A stretch of 41,216 nucleotides of DNA from an uncultured Bacteroidota bacterium (GTDB taxonomy: Bacteria; Bacteroidota; Bacteroidia; Flavobacteriales; Flavobacteriaceae): contig CAILWV010000082.1 in assembly GCA_903838055.1 (NCBI GenBank), positions 1 to 41,216 of the forward strand. The letters run 5' to 3'. This document shows, in pieces, positions 23,937 through 32,979 of the stretch; the first letter of the stretch is position 1; each line of letters starts with the position of its first letter. Under the pieces are notes generated by a model. It did not search any database. It saw nothing but the letters and a program-made list of their open reading frames with translations, and was not told the DNA's origin. Made by a program: the position numbers and the translations under genes.

Positions 23937-25199
23937 TTAAGTTTTCTGTTTTTTCTTTTTTGCTGCAGGAAACAATACATTATTTAAAATTAATCGGAAA
24001 CCTGGAGAATTAGGATGTAATTCTAAAACTGTAGGGGCATCTCCTACTCTATGTTGATAATCTTCAGGGTCATGACCTCCATAAAAGGTGAAGAATCCTT
24101 TTCCTTTTTGGCCATGAATATATCGAGCTTCACCATTTAATTCATTTTGACCAAGAATTAAAACACTTGATTTTATTAAATCCCCATCAAAAGCTGTTGT
24201 TTGTCCCATAAAACCTTTAACTAAAGCAGTATGATTTTGACACAACATACTCGGAATAACATCCCATTTCGCAGAAAAATCCATTAAAGTAAAGTAATCT
24301 TTCTCCATAGGTAAGTTTCGCTTTTCTGTCATATCAATATCTGAAAACTCATAATGGTCGGGCTTTCTATCTAAAATAAAATTCTTGAAAGCAAATGTTT
24401 TGTTATAATCAATTTGTGCTTGATAATTTGGTGAACTATCATCCCCATCAAACATTGGCTCACAAATATCTACTCCTTCAGCTGATAATGCAATATCAAA
24501 ACTGTCAGTTGCCGAACACATTGCAAACATAAATCCACCGCCAATTACAAAATCCCGAATTTTTTTAGCTACTGCCAATTTCTCTTCCGAAACTTTAGTA
24601 TATCCTAGTTTTGTTGCTAATACTTCCGCATCTTTCTTTTGGTCAATATACCAAGGAGCATTTCTATAGGCTCCATAAAATTTACCATATTGACCAGAAA
24701 AATCTTCGTGGTGCAAATGCAACCAATCATATAAAATTAATTGATCTGACAATACTTCTTCATCATAAATTGGAGTAAATGGAATTTCTGCATAGGTTAA
24801 CACCATAGTAACAGCATCATCCCAAGGTTGTTTTCCTTTAGGTGTATAGACAGCAATTTTAGGAGCTTTTTCTAATACAACCGTTTCCATGTTTTGAGAC
24901 GGTGAGGATATTTCAGCTAAGATTGATTCTTCTTCGGAGTCGGATAATATTTCAAAACTAACACCTCTAATTTGACATTCCTTTCTAATCTCAGCAGCGT
25001 CTGGTAATAAAAAAGAACCACCACGGTAGTTTAATAACCAGCTTGCTTTGTATTTTTTATCCAAACACCAATAGGTAATTCCGTATGCTTTAAGATGATT
25101 CTTTTGGGTTGTTTCATCCATCGGTAGCAAAATAAAATTTGCCTTAATTGAAAATGAAACTAATAATAGAAAAAGAAATATTGATTTTTGAAATTGCAT
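23937..25199 (-). CDS. Secreted protein of unknown function, often labelled 'asparagine synthetase B'
   Basis: 420 residues. A Sec signal peptide (MQFQKSIFLFLLLVSFSIKA) leads into a soluble domain with NFILLPMDETTQKNHLKAYG and AYGITYWCLDK, then a Rossmann-like segment KIAVYTPKGKQPWDDAVTMVLTYAEIP near residue 113. It also has WLHLHHEDFSGQYGKFYGAYR and GGGFMFAMCSATDSF. Homologues in flavobacteria carry the database name asparagine synthetase B, but no N-terminal Cys2 amidohydrolase domain and no ATP-pyrophosphatase SGG motif is visible, and the protein is exported. Segments such as GGGFMFAMC and YGGHDPEDY suggest a class-I glutamine-amidotransferase-like fold. The function is unknown. The C-terminus is Lys-rich. 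Confidence 0.78.
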   Translation of the reverse strand: MQFQKSIFLFLLLVSFSIKANFILLPMDETTQKNHLKAYGITYWCLDKKYKASWLLNYRGGSFLLPDAAEIRKECQIRGVSFEILSDSEEESILAEISSPSQNMETVVLEKAPKIAVYTPKGKQPWDDAVTMVLTYAEIPFTPIYDEEVLSDQLILYDWLHLHHEDFSGQYGKFYGAYRNAPWYIDQKKDAEVLATKLGYTKVSEEKLAVAKKIRDFVIGGGFMFAMCSATDSFDIALSAEGVDICEPMFDGDDSSPNYQAQIDYNKTFAFKNFILDRKPDHYEFSDIDMTEKRNLPMEKDYFTLMDFSAKWDVIPSMLCQNHTALVKGFMGQTTAFDGDLIKSSVLILGQNELNGEARYIHGQKGKGFFTFYGGHDPEDYQHRVGDAPTVLELHPNSPGFRLILNNVLFPAAKKKKQKT

Positions 25200-25327
25200 G
25201 AATAGGTAATTTTTTAAAATATTTTTTAAACCTCTGCTTTATTTGCATTCAATTAATAAGAAATTTATCAAATTTAATGAAAAAATATATTATTAATTAG
25301 ATTTAACAAAACTTCAACACCTTTTAA

Positions 25328-26872
25328 TTAAAAAGGAACATCACTATCGTCATCATTAGAATTAAGATTACTTCCAAATGCTTCATTAGGAGAAGGCAGA
25401 TTCTTAGTGAAAAATGGATTATCATCAAGATTCATTTTAGAAGGCAAGTCATCATAACCGCTACCAAACTCTTCTAAATTATCAAATTTTCCAAGATTAC
25501 CAATAAATTTCAATCGAATATTTTCTAAAGAACCATTTCGGTGTTTTGCAATAATAAACTCAGCTTGACCTGCAGTTGGCGATCTATCTTCATCATCCCA
25601 TTCATCAATTTTATAATATTCTGGACGATAAATAAACGAAACAATATCGGCATCTTGCTCAATTGCACCTGATTCCCTTAAATCGGAAAGTAAAGGTCGT
25701 TTACTTGAACCACGAGTTTCTACAGCACGAGACAATTGGGATAAAGCAATTACGGGAACCTCAAGTTCTTTGGCTAATGCTTTTAAATTTCGTGAAATAG
25801 TAGAAATTTCTTGTTCTCTATTTCCTCCACCTTTACCATTTCCTCCGGCAGTCATTAATTGAAGGTAATCTACAATAATAAGTTTTATGCCATGTTGCGA
25901 TGCTAAACGTCTTGCCTTAGCACGTAAATCGAAAATAGAAAGTGAAGGTGAATCGTCAATAAATAAAGGAGCTTTTTCAAGATCTTTTACCTTAACGGAA
26001 AGTTGTTCCCATTCGTGTTTTTCTAATTTACCTGTTCGAAGTTTTTCAGAGGACAAACCTGTTTCAGACGAAATTAGACGGGTAATTAATTGAACAGAAG
26101 ACATCTCTAGTGAAAATAAAGCAACTGGATGTCCAAAATCAATCGAAATATTTCTAGCCATTGAAAGTACAAATGCAGTTTTTCCCATTCCGGGTCTTGC
26201 AGCAATAATGATTAAATCAGACGGTTGCCATCCTGAAGTCAGTTTATCTAATTTATCAAATCCTGTAGCAATTCCGGATAAGCCTTCTTTATTAGCAATT
26301 TCTTCAATACGTTTCTTTGCTTGAATAACTAAACTTTGAGCCGTTTCAGAACTCCTTTTAATATTTCCTTGAGTTACTTCATATAACCTTGTTTCTGCTT
26401 TGTCTAATAAATCAAAAACATCCGTAGTTTCATCATATGAATCTTCAATAATTTCTGAGGATATTTTAATAAGACTTCTTTGAATGTATTTTTGTAAAAT
26501 AATTCTAGAGTGAAATTCAATATGAGCCGATGAAGCTATCTTTTGGGTAAGTTGAATTAGGTAAAAATCACCTCCTGCTAATTCTAGTTTGGCATTCTTC
26601 TTTAATTGGGCAGATACTGTTAATAAGTCAATTGGTTGCGAATCGGTGAATAACTGAAAAATCGCTTCGAAAATATGTTTATGAGCATCTTTATAAAAGG
26701 CATCCGATTGTAAAATATCAATAACTTCATCCACTCCTTTTTTATCAATCATCATTGCACCCAAAACTGCCTCCTCAAGATCTAAAGCCTGTGGGGGAAG
26801 TTTTCCTTTTTCAAGACTGATAATAGAAGTTTTATCTACTCTTACCGGTTTTATATTTTTAACATTTTCCAT
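25328..26872 (-). CDS. dnaB: Replicative DNA helicase
   Basis: 514 residues. It is the hexameric helicase that unwinds DNA at the replication fork. The N-terminal domain (LPPQALDLEEAVLGAMMIDKKG) is followed by a linker and the RecA-like core: Walker A in AARPGMGKTAFVLSMA near residue 230, Walker B LIIVDYLQLM, the Arg-finger-containing region RSAVETRGSSKRPLLSDLRESGAIEQDADI, and EFIIAKHRNG. The acidic C-terminal tail is typical. There is no intein. It stands alone, separated by terminators and spacers from accA upstream. Confidence 0.97.
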   Translation of the reverse strand: MENVKNIKPVRVDKTSIISLEKGKLPPQALDLEEAVLGAMMIDKKGVDEVIDILQSDAFYKDAHKHIFEAIFQLFTDSQPIDLLTVSAQLKKNAKLELAGGDFYLIQLTQKIASSAHIEFHSRIILQKYIQRSLIKISSEIIEDSYDETTDVFDLLDKAETRLYEVTQGNIKRSSETAQSLVIQAKKRIEEIANKEGLSGIATGFDKLDKLTSGWQPSDLIIIAARPGMGKTAFVLSMARNISIDFGHPVALFSLEMSSVQLITRLISSETGLSSEKLRTGKLEKHEWEQLSVKVKDLEKAPLFIDDSPSLSIFDLRAKARRLASQHGIKLIIVDYLQLMTAGGNGKGGGNREQEISTISRNLKALAKELEVPVIALSQLSRAVETRGSSKRPLLSDLRESGAIEQDADIVSFIYRPEYYKIDEWDDEDRSPTAGQAEFIIAKHRNGSLENIRLKFIGNLGKFDNLEEFGSGYDDLPSKMNLDDNPFFTKNLPSPNEAFGSNLNSNDDDSDVPF

Positions 26873-26960
26873 GTAGCGAAAGTAACCAATTCTTTATTTT
26901 AAATAAAGTTTAGTTATTACAAAAAAATGTTAATAACTATCTACTTTTTGTTAATAATCA

Positions 26961-26994
26961 AAAAAAAATCCGAAACTATTAGGCTTCGGATTTT
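26961..26994 (-). terminator. Terminator of accA
   Basis: AAAATCCGAA (26965-26974) pairs with TTCGGATTTT (26985-26994), with a 10-nt loop. On the minus strand a run of T residues (A tract 26961-26968) follows. It lies 18 bp after the accA stop. Confidence 0.85.
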
Positions 26995-27011
26995 GATCGT
27001 TTTGTAAGAAA

Positions 27012-27965
27012 TTACTCTTTATATTCACCCATTTTACTGTATTTATCCATTCTGTGCTCTAAAAGTTGAGCTGTTGATAAATCTTTTAATTCGTTAAAGG
27101 ATTTAGTTATGTATTGTTGGACTGTTTTAAAAGTAGTATCTCTGTCATAATGTGCCCCTCCTAGAGGTTCAGGAATAATGTCATCAACTAATTTTTGTTT
27201 TTTCATATCTGCAGAAGTCAATTTTAAAGCTTCAGCTGCTTGTTCCTTATATTCCCAACTTTTCCATAAAATTGAAGAACAAGATTCAGGAGAGATAACA
27301 GAATACCAAGTGTTTTCCATCATTAATACTTTATCTCCAACACCTATTCCTAGTGCACCTCCCGAAGCCCCTTCTCCAACAATAACACAAATAATAGGCA
27401 CTTTAAGACGACACATTTCTAGTATATTTCTAGCAATTGCTTCACCTTGACCTCTTTCTTCTGCTTCTAAACCTGGATAAGCACCCGGAGTATCTATAAA
27501 TGTAACTACAGGAATACCAAATTTTTCAGCCATTTTCATTAAACGTAAAGCTTTACGATAACCTTCTGGATTTGCCATACCAAAGTTACGGTACTGACGA
27601 GTTTTAGTATTATATCCTTTTTGCTGACCAACAATCATAAACGATTGTCCGTCAATTTTACCCAATCCACCAATCATTGCTTTATCATCTTTAAAACCTC
27701 TGTCTCCAAAAAGTTCTAAAAATGAATCTCCACATATAGCGTTGATATAATCTAAAGTGTAAGGTCTGTTAGGATGACGAGATAATTGAACACGTTGCCA
27801 AGCAGTTAAATTCTTGTATATTTTACGTTTAGTTTCTTCTAGTTTTTTCTCAATTTGTTTGCAGGTGTTTGTTACATCTACATCCGATTCTAAACCAATA
27901 ATTTCACATTTGTCTAATTGGTCTTCTAATTCTTTTATAGGAAGCTCAAAATCTAAGTATTCCAT
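27012..27965 (-). CDS. accA: Acetyl-CoA carboxylase carboxyltransferase, alpha subunit
   Basis: 317 residues, the length of E. coli AccA (319). With AccD it transfers CO2 from biotin-carrier protein to acetyl-CoA to make malonyl-CoA for fatty acids. Motifs: [18 protein letters not shown] at the start, then [50 protein letters not shown] (split over two family signatures), and [12 protein letters not shown]. The accD gene is not next to it. It has its own -7 element and terminator. Confidence 0.96.
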   Translation of the reverse strand: MEYLDFELPIKELEDQLDKCEIIGLESDVDVTNTCKQIEKKLEETKRKIYKNLTAWQRVQLSRHPNRPYTLDYINAICGDSFLELFGDRGFKDDKAMIGGLGKIDGQSFMIVGQQKGYNTKTRQYRNFGMANPEGYRKALRLMKMAEKFGIPVVTFIDTPGAYPGLEAEERGQGEAIARNILEMCRLKVPIICVIVGEGASGGALGIGVGDKVLMMENTWYSVISPESCSSILWKSWEYKEQAAEALKLTSADMKKQKLVDDIIPEPLGGAHYDRDTTFKTVQQYITKSFNELKDLSTAQLLEHRMDKYSKMGEYKE

Positions 27966-27999
27966 AGTACTTGTTGCATTTTAATTAAAATTCGAACTA

Positions 28000-28024
28000 C
28001 AAATATAAAATTTTATATGTTCAA
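28000..28024 (-). promoter_or_regulatory. Candidate promoter of accA
   Basis: Minus strand: TATATTTG (28007-28000) matches the -7 element exactly. A TTG at 28024-28022 is only 14 nt away, shorter than the usual 17-23. Confidence 0.45.
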
Positions 28025-28061
28025 TAAAAGTAAATTTATGTGATAAGTTGTAAACATACAG

Positions 28062-28943
28062 TTAAGTAGCTGTATTTCGGGCTTTTAAAATTCCGTTTAA
28101 TAGTACTGTTATTAATATAATTACAGCACCTATATAAAAAGAAGGACTCATTTGTTCCTTATCTTTAAAGATTAGGACAGCTAATAAAATTCCGTATATA
28201 GGTTCTAAATTAATTGTAAGCATAACAGTATAAGGACTTAAAAATTTCATTATTGAAGTAGATCTGATAAATGCATAGGCGGTGCAAACTGAACTTAATA
28301 GCATTAGATATATAAAATCATTCGGATTTATTTTAAAAAAATCACTATTAAATCCTGAGGTTCCAAAAATAAAAATAGTAAAGAAAAGAACACCTCCAAA
28401 TAATTCGTAAAATGAAATAATTGTTGGTGGATTATCCTTTACAAACTTGCTATTTATTATAGCAAATGAAGCCGATAGAAATGCAGATGTTAATGCTAAT
28501 ATTATACCTTCTTTATATTTTCCTTCAACATTAAAAATAATAGTAAGTCCGAAAACAACTATTAATCCAAAAAATATTTCATACCATACTATTTTTTTTT
28601 TATTGAAAATAGGTTCCATAATTGAAGTAAAAAAAGCACCTGTAGATAAACATGCTAAAGTTATGGAAACATTAGAAACCTTAATAGCCCTAAAAAAAGT
28701 GAACCAGTGAAGAGCTATAACTAAACCTGCAACTAAAAATTTTAATAAAACTTTTTTAGAAACTTTTAATGAGATTTTCTTTATTCTGGTATAAATGAAA
28801 ATGAAAACTACTGCAAACAGCATTCTGTACCAAACCAAAGGCAAAGCATCTAATGTTATTAATCGTCCTAATATAGCTGTAAACCCCCAAATGAATACTA
28901 TCCAATGGAGTTGTAAGTGACTTTTTGTATTATCGCTTAGCAT
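28062..28943 (-). CDS. EamA/DMT-family inner-membrane transporter
   Basis: 293 residues that are almost all hydrophobic, with about ten membrane segments arranged as two EamA repeats (roughly 5-140 and 150-285). The start WIVFIWGFTAILGRLITLDALPLVWYRMLF is typical of the drug/metabolite transporter superfamily. The substrate cannot be predicted; members export amino acids, sugars or drugs. Its start lies inside the end of the LptF/LptG-type gene (14-bp overlap), so it is the third gene of a tgt operon. Confidence 0.9.
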   Translation of the reverse strand: MLSDNTKSHLQLHWIVFIWGFTAILGRLITLDALPLVWYRMLFAVVFIFIYTRIKKISLKVSKKVLLKFLVAGLVIALHWFTFFRAIKVSNVSITLACLSTGAFFTSIMEPIFNKKKIVWYEIFFGLIVVFGLTIIFNVEGKYKEGIILALTSAFLSASFAIINSKFVKDNPPTIISFYELFGGVLFFTIFIFGTSGFNSDFFKINPNDFIYLMLLSSVCTAYAFIRSTSIMKFLSPYTVMLTINLEPIYGILLAVLIFKDKEQMSPSFYIGAVIILITVLLNGILKARNTAT

Positions 28944-30015
28944 TTCGGAGTAAAAATAGTGCTAAGATTCCAAAAACAATATTTGGAAACCATACAGCAA
29001 TTATTGGTGGATAAGTAGATTTTTCGGCTAATACACCAAATATTTTATCCAAGAAAACAAAAGCAAATGCTAATAATATACCTATTGCAAGATTCATTCC
29101 CATTCCACCTCGACGTTTCATTGATGAAACTGCAACTGCAATAATAGTTAAAATAAATGCTGAAATTGGAATAGAATATTTTTTATATAATACGACCAAA
29201 TAAACATTAATATTAGTAGATCCTCTTTGTCGCTCCTTTTCAATAAATTGAACTAATTTATTATATTGTAATGTTTCAGCAATATAAACCACTGGAGTCA
29301 AATCTTCTAAATCAAATTTAAAAACAGTATCTTTTTTTTGACATGTTTCAATAATATCACCTAAAACACCTACTTTTCTTTTTGTATAATTATTTAATGT
29401 ATAACTACTATCTTTTGGATTCCAACGAATACTATTTGCTGTAACTTTATATTTTAGTTTATCTTTTTCAAATTTTTCCATAGAAAAATTAAAACCCATT
29501 TTAGAATCTGAATTATAATTACTTACATATATATATTCTTCTTTATTGATTTGTCTATATACATCTGAATTATCTCGCATTTGACTTTGGCCATCTCCAA
29601 TAAGATAAATATATCTGAAGTTATTAAATCCATCACTTGCCTTTGGGACTAAAAAGAATCCCATTATCAAAGCGAAAATAGATACAATTGTAGCACCAAT
29701 AATATAAGGGCGTAAAAATCTTGAGAAAGATATTCCGGAACTCAAAATTGCAATTATTTCAGTATTGTTTGCTAATTTTGACGTAAACCATATTATTGAA
29801 ATAAACAAGAATATAGGAAAAAGTAAATTTGCAAAATAAATAGTAAAATCTAAATAATATTGAGCAATTGCAGAAAACGGCACTTTATTTTCGATCATTT
29901 TATTCACCTTTTCAGAAACATCAATAGTAATTCCAATTGGAATAAACATCAATATCATCACTGAAAAAGTGCTTAAATATCGTTTTAATATGTACTTGTC
30001 TAGAATTGTCAGCAT
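28930..30015 (-). CDS. LptF/LptG-family permease
   Basis: From the ATG at 30015 it is 361 residues. It starts MLTILDKYILKRYLSTF, has membrane helices at about 12-35, 55-80 and 98-120, a periplasmic domain of about 150 residues, and three helices at the end (the last near FPNIVFGILALFLL). This is the YjgP/YjgQ fold that forms the inner-membrane part of the LPS exporter with LptB. A TTG directly before the ATG is an unlikely start. The gap to tgt is 10 bp, and the eamA-type gene overlaps its end. Whether it is LptF or LptG cannot be decided here; the partner gene is not in the window. Confidence 0.9.
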   Translation of the reverse strand: MLTILDKYILKRYLSTFSVMILMFIPIGITIDVSEKVNKMIENKVPFSAIAQYYLDFTIYFANLLFPIFLFISIIWFTSKLANNTEIIAILSSGISFSRFLRPYIIGATIVSIFALIMGFFLVPKASDGFNNFRYIYLIGDGQSQMRDNSDVYRQINKEEYIYVSNYNSDSKMGFNFSMEKFEKDKLKYKVTANSIRWNPKDSSYTLNNYTKRKVGVLGDIIETCQKKDTVFKFDLEDLTPVVYIAETLQYNKLVQFIEKERQRGSTNINVYLVVLYKKYSIPISAFILTIIAVAVSSMKRRGGMGMNLAIGILLAFAFVFLDKIFGVLAEKSTYPPIIAVWFPNIVFGILALFLLRNAKR

Positions 30016-30025
30016 CAATAAAATG

Positions 30026-31156
30026 TTATAGTCTTTGGCTCATTTGTTTAACCATCATATCTTTCCAAACTCTAAAATCTCCTGCAATAATATGTTTTCG
30101 TGCTTCACGAACCAACCACATGTAAAAGCCAAGATTATGAATAGTTGCAATTTGTTTTCCTAAATACTCATTTGCTGCAAATAAATGACGAAGATAGGCT
30201 TTAGTATATTCTGTGTCAACAAATGTAATTCCCATTTCATCTATTGGAGAAAAATCATCTTCCCACTTTTTGTTTTTTATGTTAATAGTACCGTTTGCAG
30301 TAAATAACATCCCATTTCGAGCATTTCTTGTTGGCATCACACAGTCGAACATATCTACACCAAGAGCAATATTTTCTAAAATATTGATTGGAGTTCCAAC
30401 ACCCATTAAATAGCGTGGCTTTTCTTCTGGAAGAATATCACAAACAATTTCAGTCATGGCATACATTTCTTCAGCAGGCTCCCCTACTGATAACCCACCA
30501 ATTGCGTTTCCTTGTTGACCAGAATTTGCAATATATTCTGCCGATTGCATACGTAAATCTTTATACGTACTTCCTTGTACAATTGGAAAGAAAGTTTGAT
30601 CATAGCCATATTTAGTTGGCACTTTTTCCAAATGATTAATACATCGATCCAACCAACGGTGGGTCATCTTCATAGATCGCTGTGCATAACGGTAATCGCA
30701 AGGATAAGGAGTACATTCATCAAAAGCCATGATGATATCTGCACCTATAGTTCGTTGAATTTCCATTACATTTTCAGGTGTGAAAAAATGGTACGAACCA
30801 TCAATATGCGATTTAAATTTCACCCCTTCTTCTTTAATTTTTCTGTTTGCCGAAAGTGAGTAAACTTGATATCCACCTGAATCTGTCAATATATTTCTAT
30901 CCCAATTCATAAACTTGTGTAATCCACCAGCTTTTTCTAAAATTTCAGTTTGAGGTCGAAGATATAGGTGATAGGTATTTCCAAGAATAATATCGGGGTT
31001 TATTTCTTCTTTCAACTCGCGTTGGTGTACTCCTTTTACTGATGCAACAGTTCCTACCGGCATAAATATTGGGGTTTCAATAACTCCGTGATCGGTAGTT
31101 ATTTTTCCAGCTCTAGCTTTTGAATTAGGGTCTTTTTGTAATAATTCGAATATCAT
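30026..31156 (-). CDS. tgt: tRNA-guanine transglycosylase
   Basis: 376 residues. It exchanges G34 for preQ1 in tRNAs with GUN anticodons, a step of queuosine synthesis. Motifs are LGNTYHLYLRP, the nucleophile region ILTDSGGYQVYSL, MAFDECTPYP, GGLSVGEP and GVDMFDCVMPTRNARNG. An upstream TTG at 31177 would overlap a perfect -7 element (31175-31182), so the ATG at 31156 (MIFELLQKD) is chosen. The cysteines of the usual C-x-C-x2-C zinc site before AYLRHL are absent (ITFVDTEYTKAYLRHL), while the His of IHNL remains. It is the first gene of an operon with the LPS permease. Confidence 0.95.
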   Translation of the reverse strand: MIFELLQKDPNSKARAGKITTDHGVIETPIFMPVGTVASVKGVHQRELKEEINPDIILGNTYHLYLRPQTEILEKAGGLHKFMNWDRNILTDSGGYQVYSLSANRKIKEEGVKFKSHIDGSYHFFTPENVMEIQRTIGADIIMAFDECTPYPCDYRYAQRSMKMTHRWLDRCINHLEKVPTKYGYDQTFFPIVQGSTYKDLRMQSAEYIANSGQQGNAIGGLSVGEPAEEMYAMTEIVCDILPEEKPRYLMGVGTPINILENIALGVDMFDCVMPTRNARNGMLFTANGTINIKNKKWEDDFSPIDEMGITFVDTEYTKAYLRHLFAANEYLGKQIATIHNLGFYMWLVREARKHIIAGDFRVWKDMMVKQMSQRL

Positions 31157-31174
31157 ATAAGCAATTTCAGATGG

Positions 31175-31182
31175 CAAATATA
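31175..31182 (-). promoter_or_regulatory. -7 element of the tgt operon
   Basis: TATATTTG on the minus strand matches TAnnTTTG exactly and lies 18 bp before the ATG. It overlaps the alternative TTG start, which decides in favour of the ATG. No TTG is present at normal spacing. Confidence 0.55.
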
Positions 31183-31291
31183 ATTTATTTAGATTTTAGG
31201 TTTCGGGTTTTAAACTTTAATTTAACAGATACCTATAATTTGAAGGCCTGAATAAATAAAACTTAGGAATAGATTAATACAATAATAAATA

Positions 31292-31322
31292 TTGTTTACT
31301 TCTTTAAATTTAGCGAACTTTG
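31292..31322 (+). promoter_or_regulatory. Promoter of the OMP-VIT operon
   Basis: TTG (31292-31294), 20 nt, GAACTTTG (31315-31322); one mismatch to TAnnTTTG. The leader to the ATG at 31352 is about 22 nt and A-rich. Confidence 0.55.
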
Positions 31323-31351
31323 TATGAAATTAAACAAAAAAAACATTTTAA

Positions 31352-32134
31352 ATGAAACGTATCAATTTAAACAAAATCATTATTTTATTTGCTCTTATTT
31401 TACTTAATGTTTTATCCATAAAAGCACAAGAAAATTATGAAGTTCAAGTCTATACTTCACCAACATTGGCAAAAAACACAACTATTTTTGAGTTGCATAG
31501 TAATATTTCTCCAAGTGGACCAAAAAATGAAACTGATTTTTCTAATCCGTTGCATGAAACAATGGAGATTACAACTGGAATAGCAGATAATTTCGAATTG
31601 GGATTCTATTTATTTTCAAGAATAAACAATGGAACCTATAATTATATGGGAAGTCATATTCGTCCAAGAATTACAATTCCTACTGCTTGGAAGTGGTTTA
31701 TGGGAGCTAGTTTATCTGTCGAAGGTGGGTTTGTGAAAAATGAAATAACTAATATATATGATGCTGATTACGAAATTAGACCTATATTTGATAAAACAAT
31801 TGGTAAAAATTATATTTCTGTAAACCCAACAATAGATGGGTCTTTCAAAACAAGTGAAGTTTCATTTTCTCCAAATGTTAAATATTCGTATACCGTAAAT
31901 CCCAAATATTCATTAGGAATTGAATACTATGGAAATACGGGAAATCCATTTCGATGGGATAGTTATGATATACAAACACACCAATTTTATTTAGTAACCG
32001 ATTTGTATTTACATCCTGATTATGAATTTCAATTTGGTGTTGGACATGGAACTACTTTAAGTTCTGATGTTTGGAATGTAAAATTAATTATAGGACAACG
32101 TGTAAATTGGAAGAAAACAAAAGCAAAAAAATAA
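31352..32134 (+). CDS. Outer-membrane beta-barrel-like protein of unknown function
   Basis: 260 residues. Signal peptide MKRINLNKIIILFALILLNVLSIKAQ, then an all-beta chain with alternating hydrophobic and polar residues and many aromatic residues (for example NFELGFYLFSRIN, KYSLGIEYYGNTG, YEFQFGVGHGTTL). The final strands end near KLIIGQRVNW, a plausible outer-membrane insertion signal. I estimate about 8-12 strands. No characterised family is recognised. Its stop overlaps the start of the VIT1-type transporter by one base (TAATG), so the two proteins are likely made together. It could be a pore for a metal handled by that transporter; this is inference. Confidence 0.75.
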   Translation: MKRINLNKIIILFALILLNVLSIKAQENYEVQVYTSPTLAKNTTIFELHSNISPSGPKNETDFSNPLHETMEITTGIADNFELGFYLFSRINNGTYNYMGSHIRPRITIPTAWKWFMGASLSVEGGFVKNEITNIYDADYEIRPIFDKTIGKNYISVNPTIDGSFKTSEVSFSPNVKYSYTVNPKYSLGIEYYGNTGNPFRWDSYDIQTHQFYLVTDLYLHPDYEFQFGVGHGTTLSSDVWNVKLIIGQRVNWKKTKAKK

Positions 32135-32826
32135 TGAGTGAAACATATCAAGAACAACATTTAAAAAGTTCTGAATTTATAACCGATATAGTTATAGGAA
32201 TGAGCGATGGACTTACCGTTCCATTCGCTTTAGCTGCGGGTTTAAGTGGAGCTGTAGACAGTAATGCAATTGTTATTACTGCAGGTATTGCGGAAATAGT
32301 TGCTGGTTGTATTGCAATGGGATTAGGTGGTTATTTGGCAGGAAAAACCGAACAAGAACATTATGAAAGTGAGTTAAAAAGAGAATATTTTGAAGTTGAT
32401 AATTACCATCAAAAAGAAATTGATGAAGTGAAAGAAATATTTGCTGATTACGGAATTGATGAAGCTGGACAAACTTTATTGGCAAATCAGCTATCTAAAG
32501 ACAAGAAAAAATGGGTAGATTTCATGATGAAATTTGAATTAGGTCTAGAAGAACCACATCCTAAGAGAGCAAGAAATAGTGCTTTAACTATTGGAATCGC
32601 TTATTTTGTTGGTGGACTTTTACCTTTATCTGCTTACTTTTTTACAAATAATCCAAAAGATGGTTTACTAGTTTCTGCAATTATTACGACTCTTTGTCTT
32701 TTTGTTTTTGGATATTTTAAAAGTAAAGTAACGGGGCAACCACCAATTATTGGAGCTTTGAAAGTAACTGCTATTGGTCTTGTTGCAGCTGCAGCAGCAT
32801 TTGGAATTGCTAAATTAGTAGGATAA
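32134..32826 (+). CDS. VIT1/CCC1-family Fe/Mn transporter
   Basis: 230 residues from the ATG at 32134. The first helix has the family hallmark GMSDGLTVPFALAAGLSGA at about 22-40. A second helix runs to about 70, and a cytosolic Glu-rich segment follows (EQEHYESELKREYFEV ... EIDEVKEIFADYG) where VIT1-type proteins bind the metal before export. Three helices come after residue 150. Known members move Fe2+ or Mn2+ out of the cytosol in exchange for protons. It is preceded by and coupled to an outer-membrane-like gene and followed by a strong terminator. Confidence 0.92.
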   Translation: MSETYQEQHLKSSEFITDIVIGMSDGLTVPFALAAGLSGAVDSNAIVITAGIAEIVAGCIAMGLGGYLAGKTEQEHYESELKREYFEVDNYHQKEIDEVKEIFADYGIDEAGQTLLANQLSKDKKKWVDFMMKFELGLEEPHPKRARNSALTIGIAYFVGGLLPLSAYFFTNNPKDGLLVSAIITTLCLFVFGYFKSKVTGQPPIIGALKVTAIGLVAAAAAFGIAKLVG

Positions 32827-32850
32827 GCACTTTAATTTATAGTTTCTTTT

Positions 32851-32885
32851 AATAAGTCCTAATTTAATTAGGACTTATTTATTTT
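32851..32885 (+). terminator. Terminator of the OMP-VIT operon
   Basis: AATAAGTCCTAAT (32851-32863) pairs perfectly with ATTAGGACTTATT (32867-32879) around a 3-nt loop, followed by TATTTT. It lies 24 bp after the VIT stop. Confidence 0.88.
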
Positions 32886-32946
32886 ATCTTAATAACTTTT
32901 GAAAACTCAACTATCTAGTATCATATAATCTATTATCTAAAAATCA

Positions 32947-32954
32947 TATCTTTG
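32947..32954 (+). promoter_or_regulatory. -7 element of the transketolase operon
   Basis: TATCTTTG matches TAnnTTTG exactly, 25 bp before the ATG at 32980. No TTG lies 17-23 nt upstream. Confidence 0.5.
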
Positions 32955-32979
32955 ACAAAATAATTTATAACTACATAAA

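Noticed and set aside
32071..32133. Upstream ATG (32071) for the VIT1-type gene
   Set aside because: It lies deep inside the preceding gene and would add 21 polar residues. The ATG at 32134 coincides with the TAATG junction and gives the family N-terminus.
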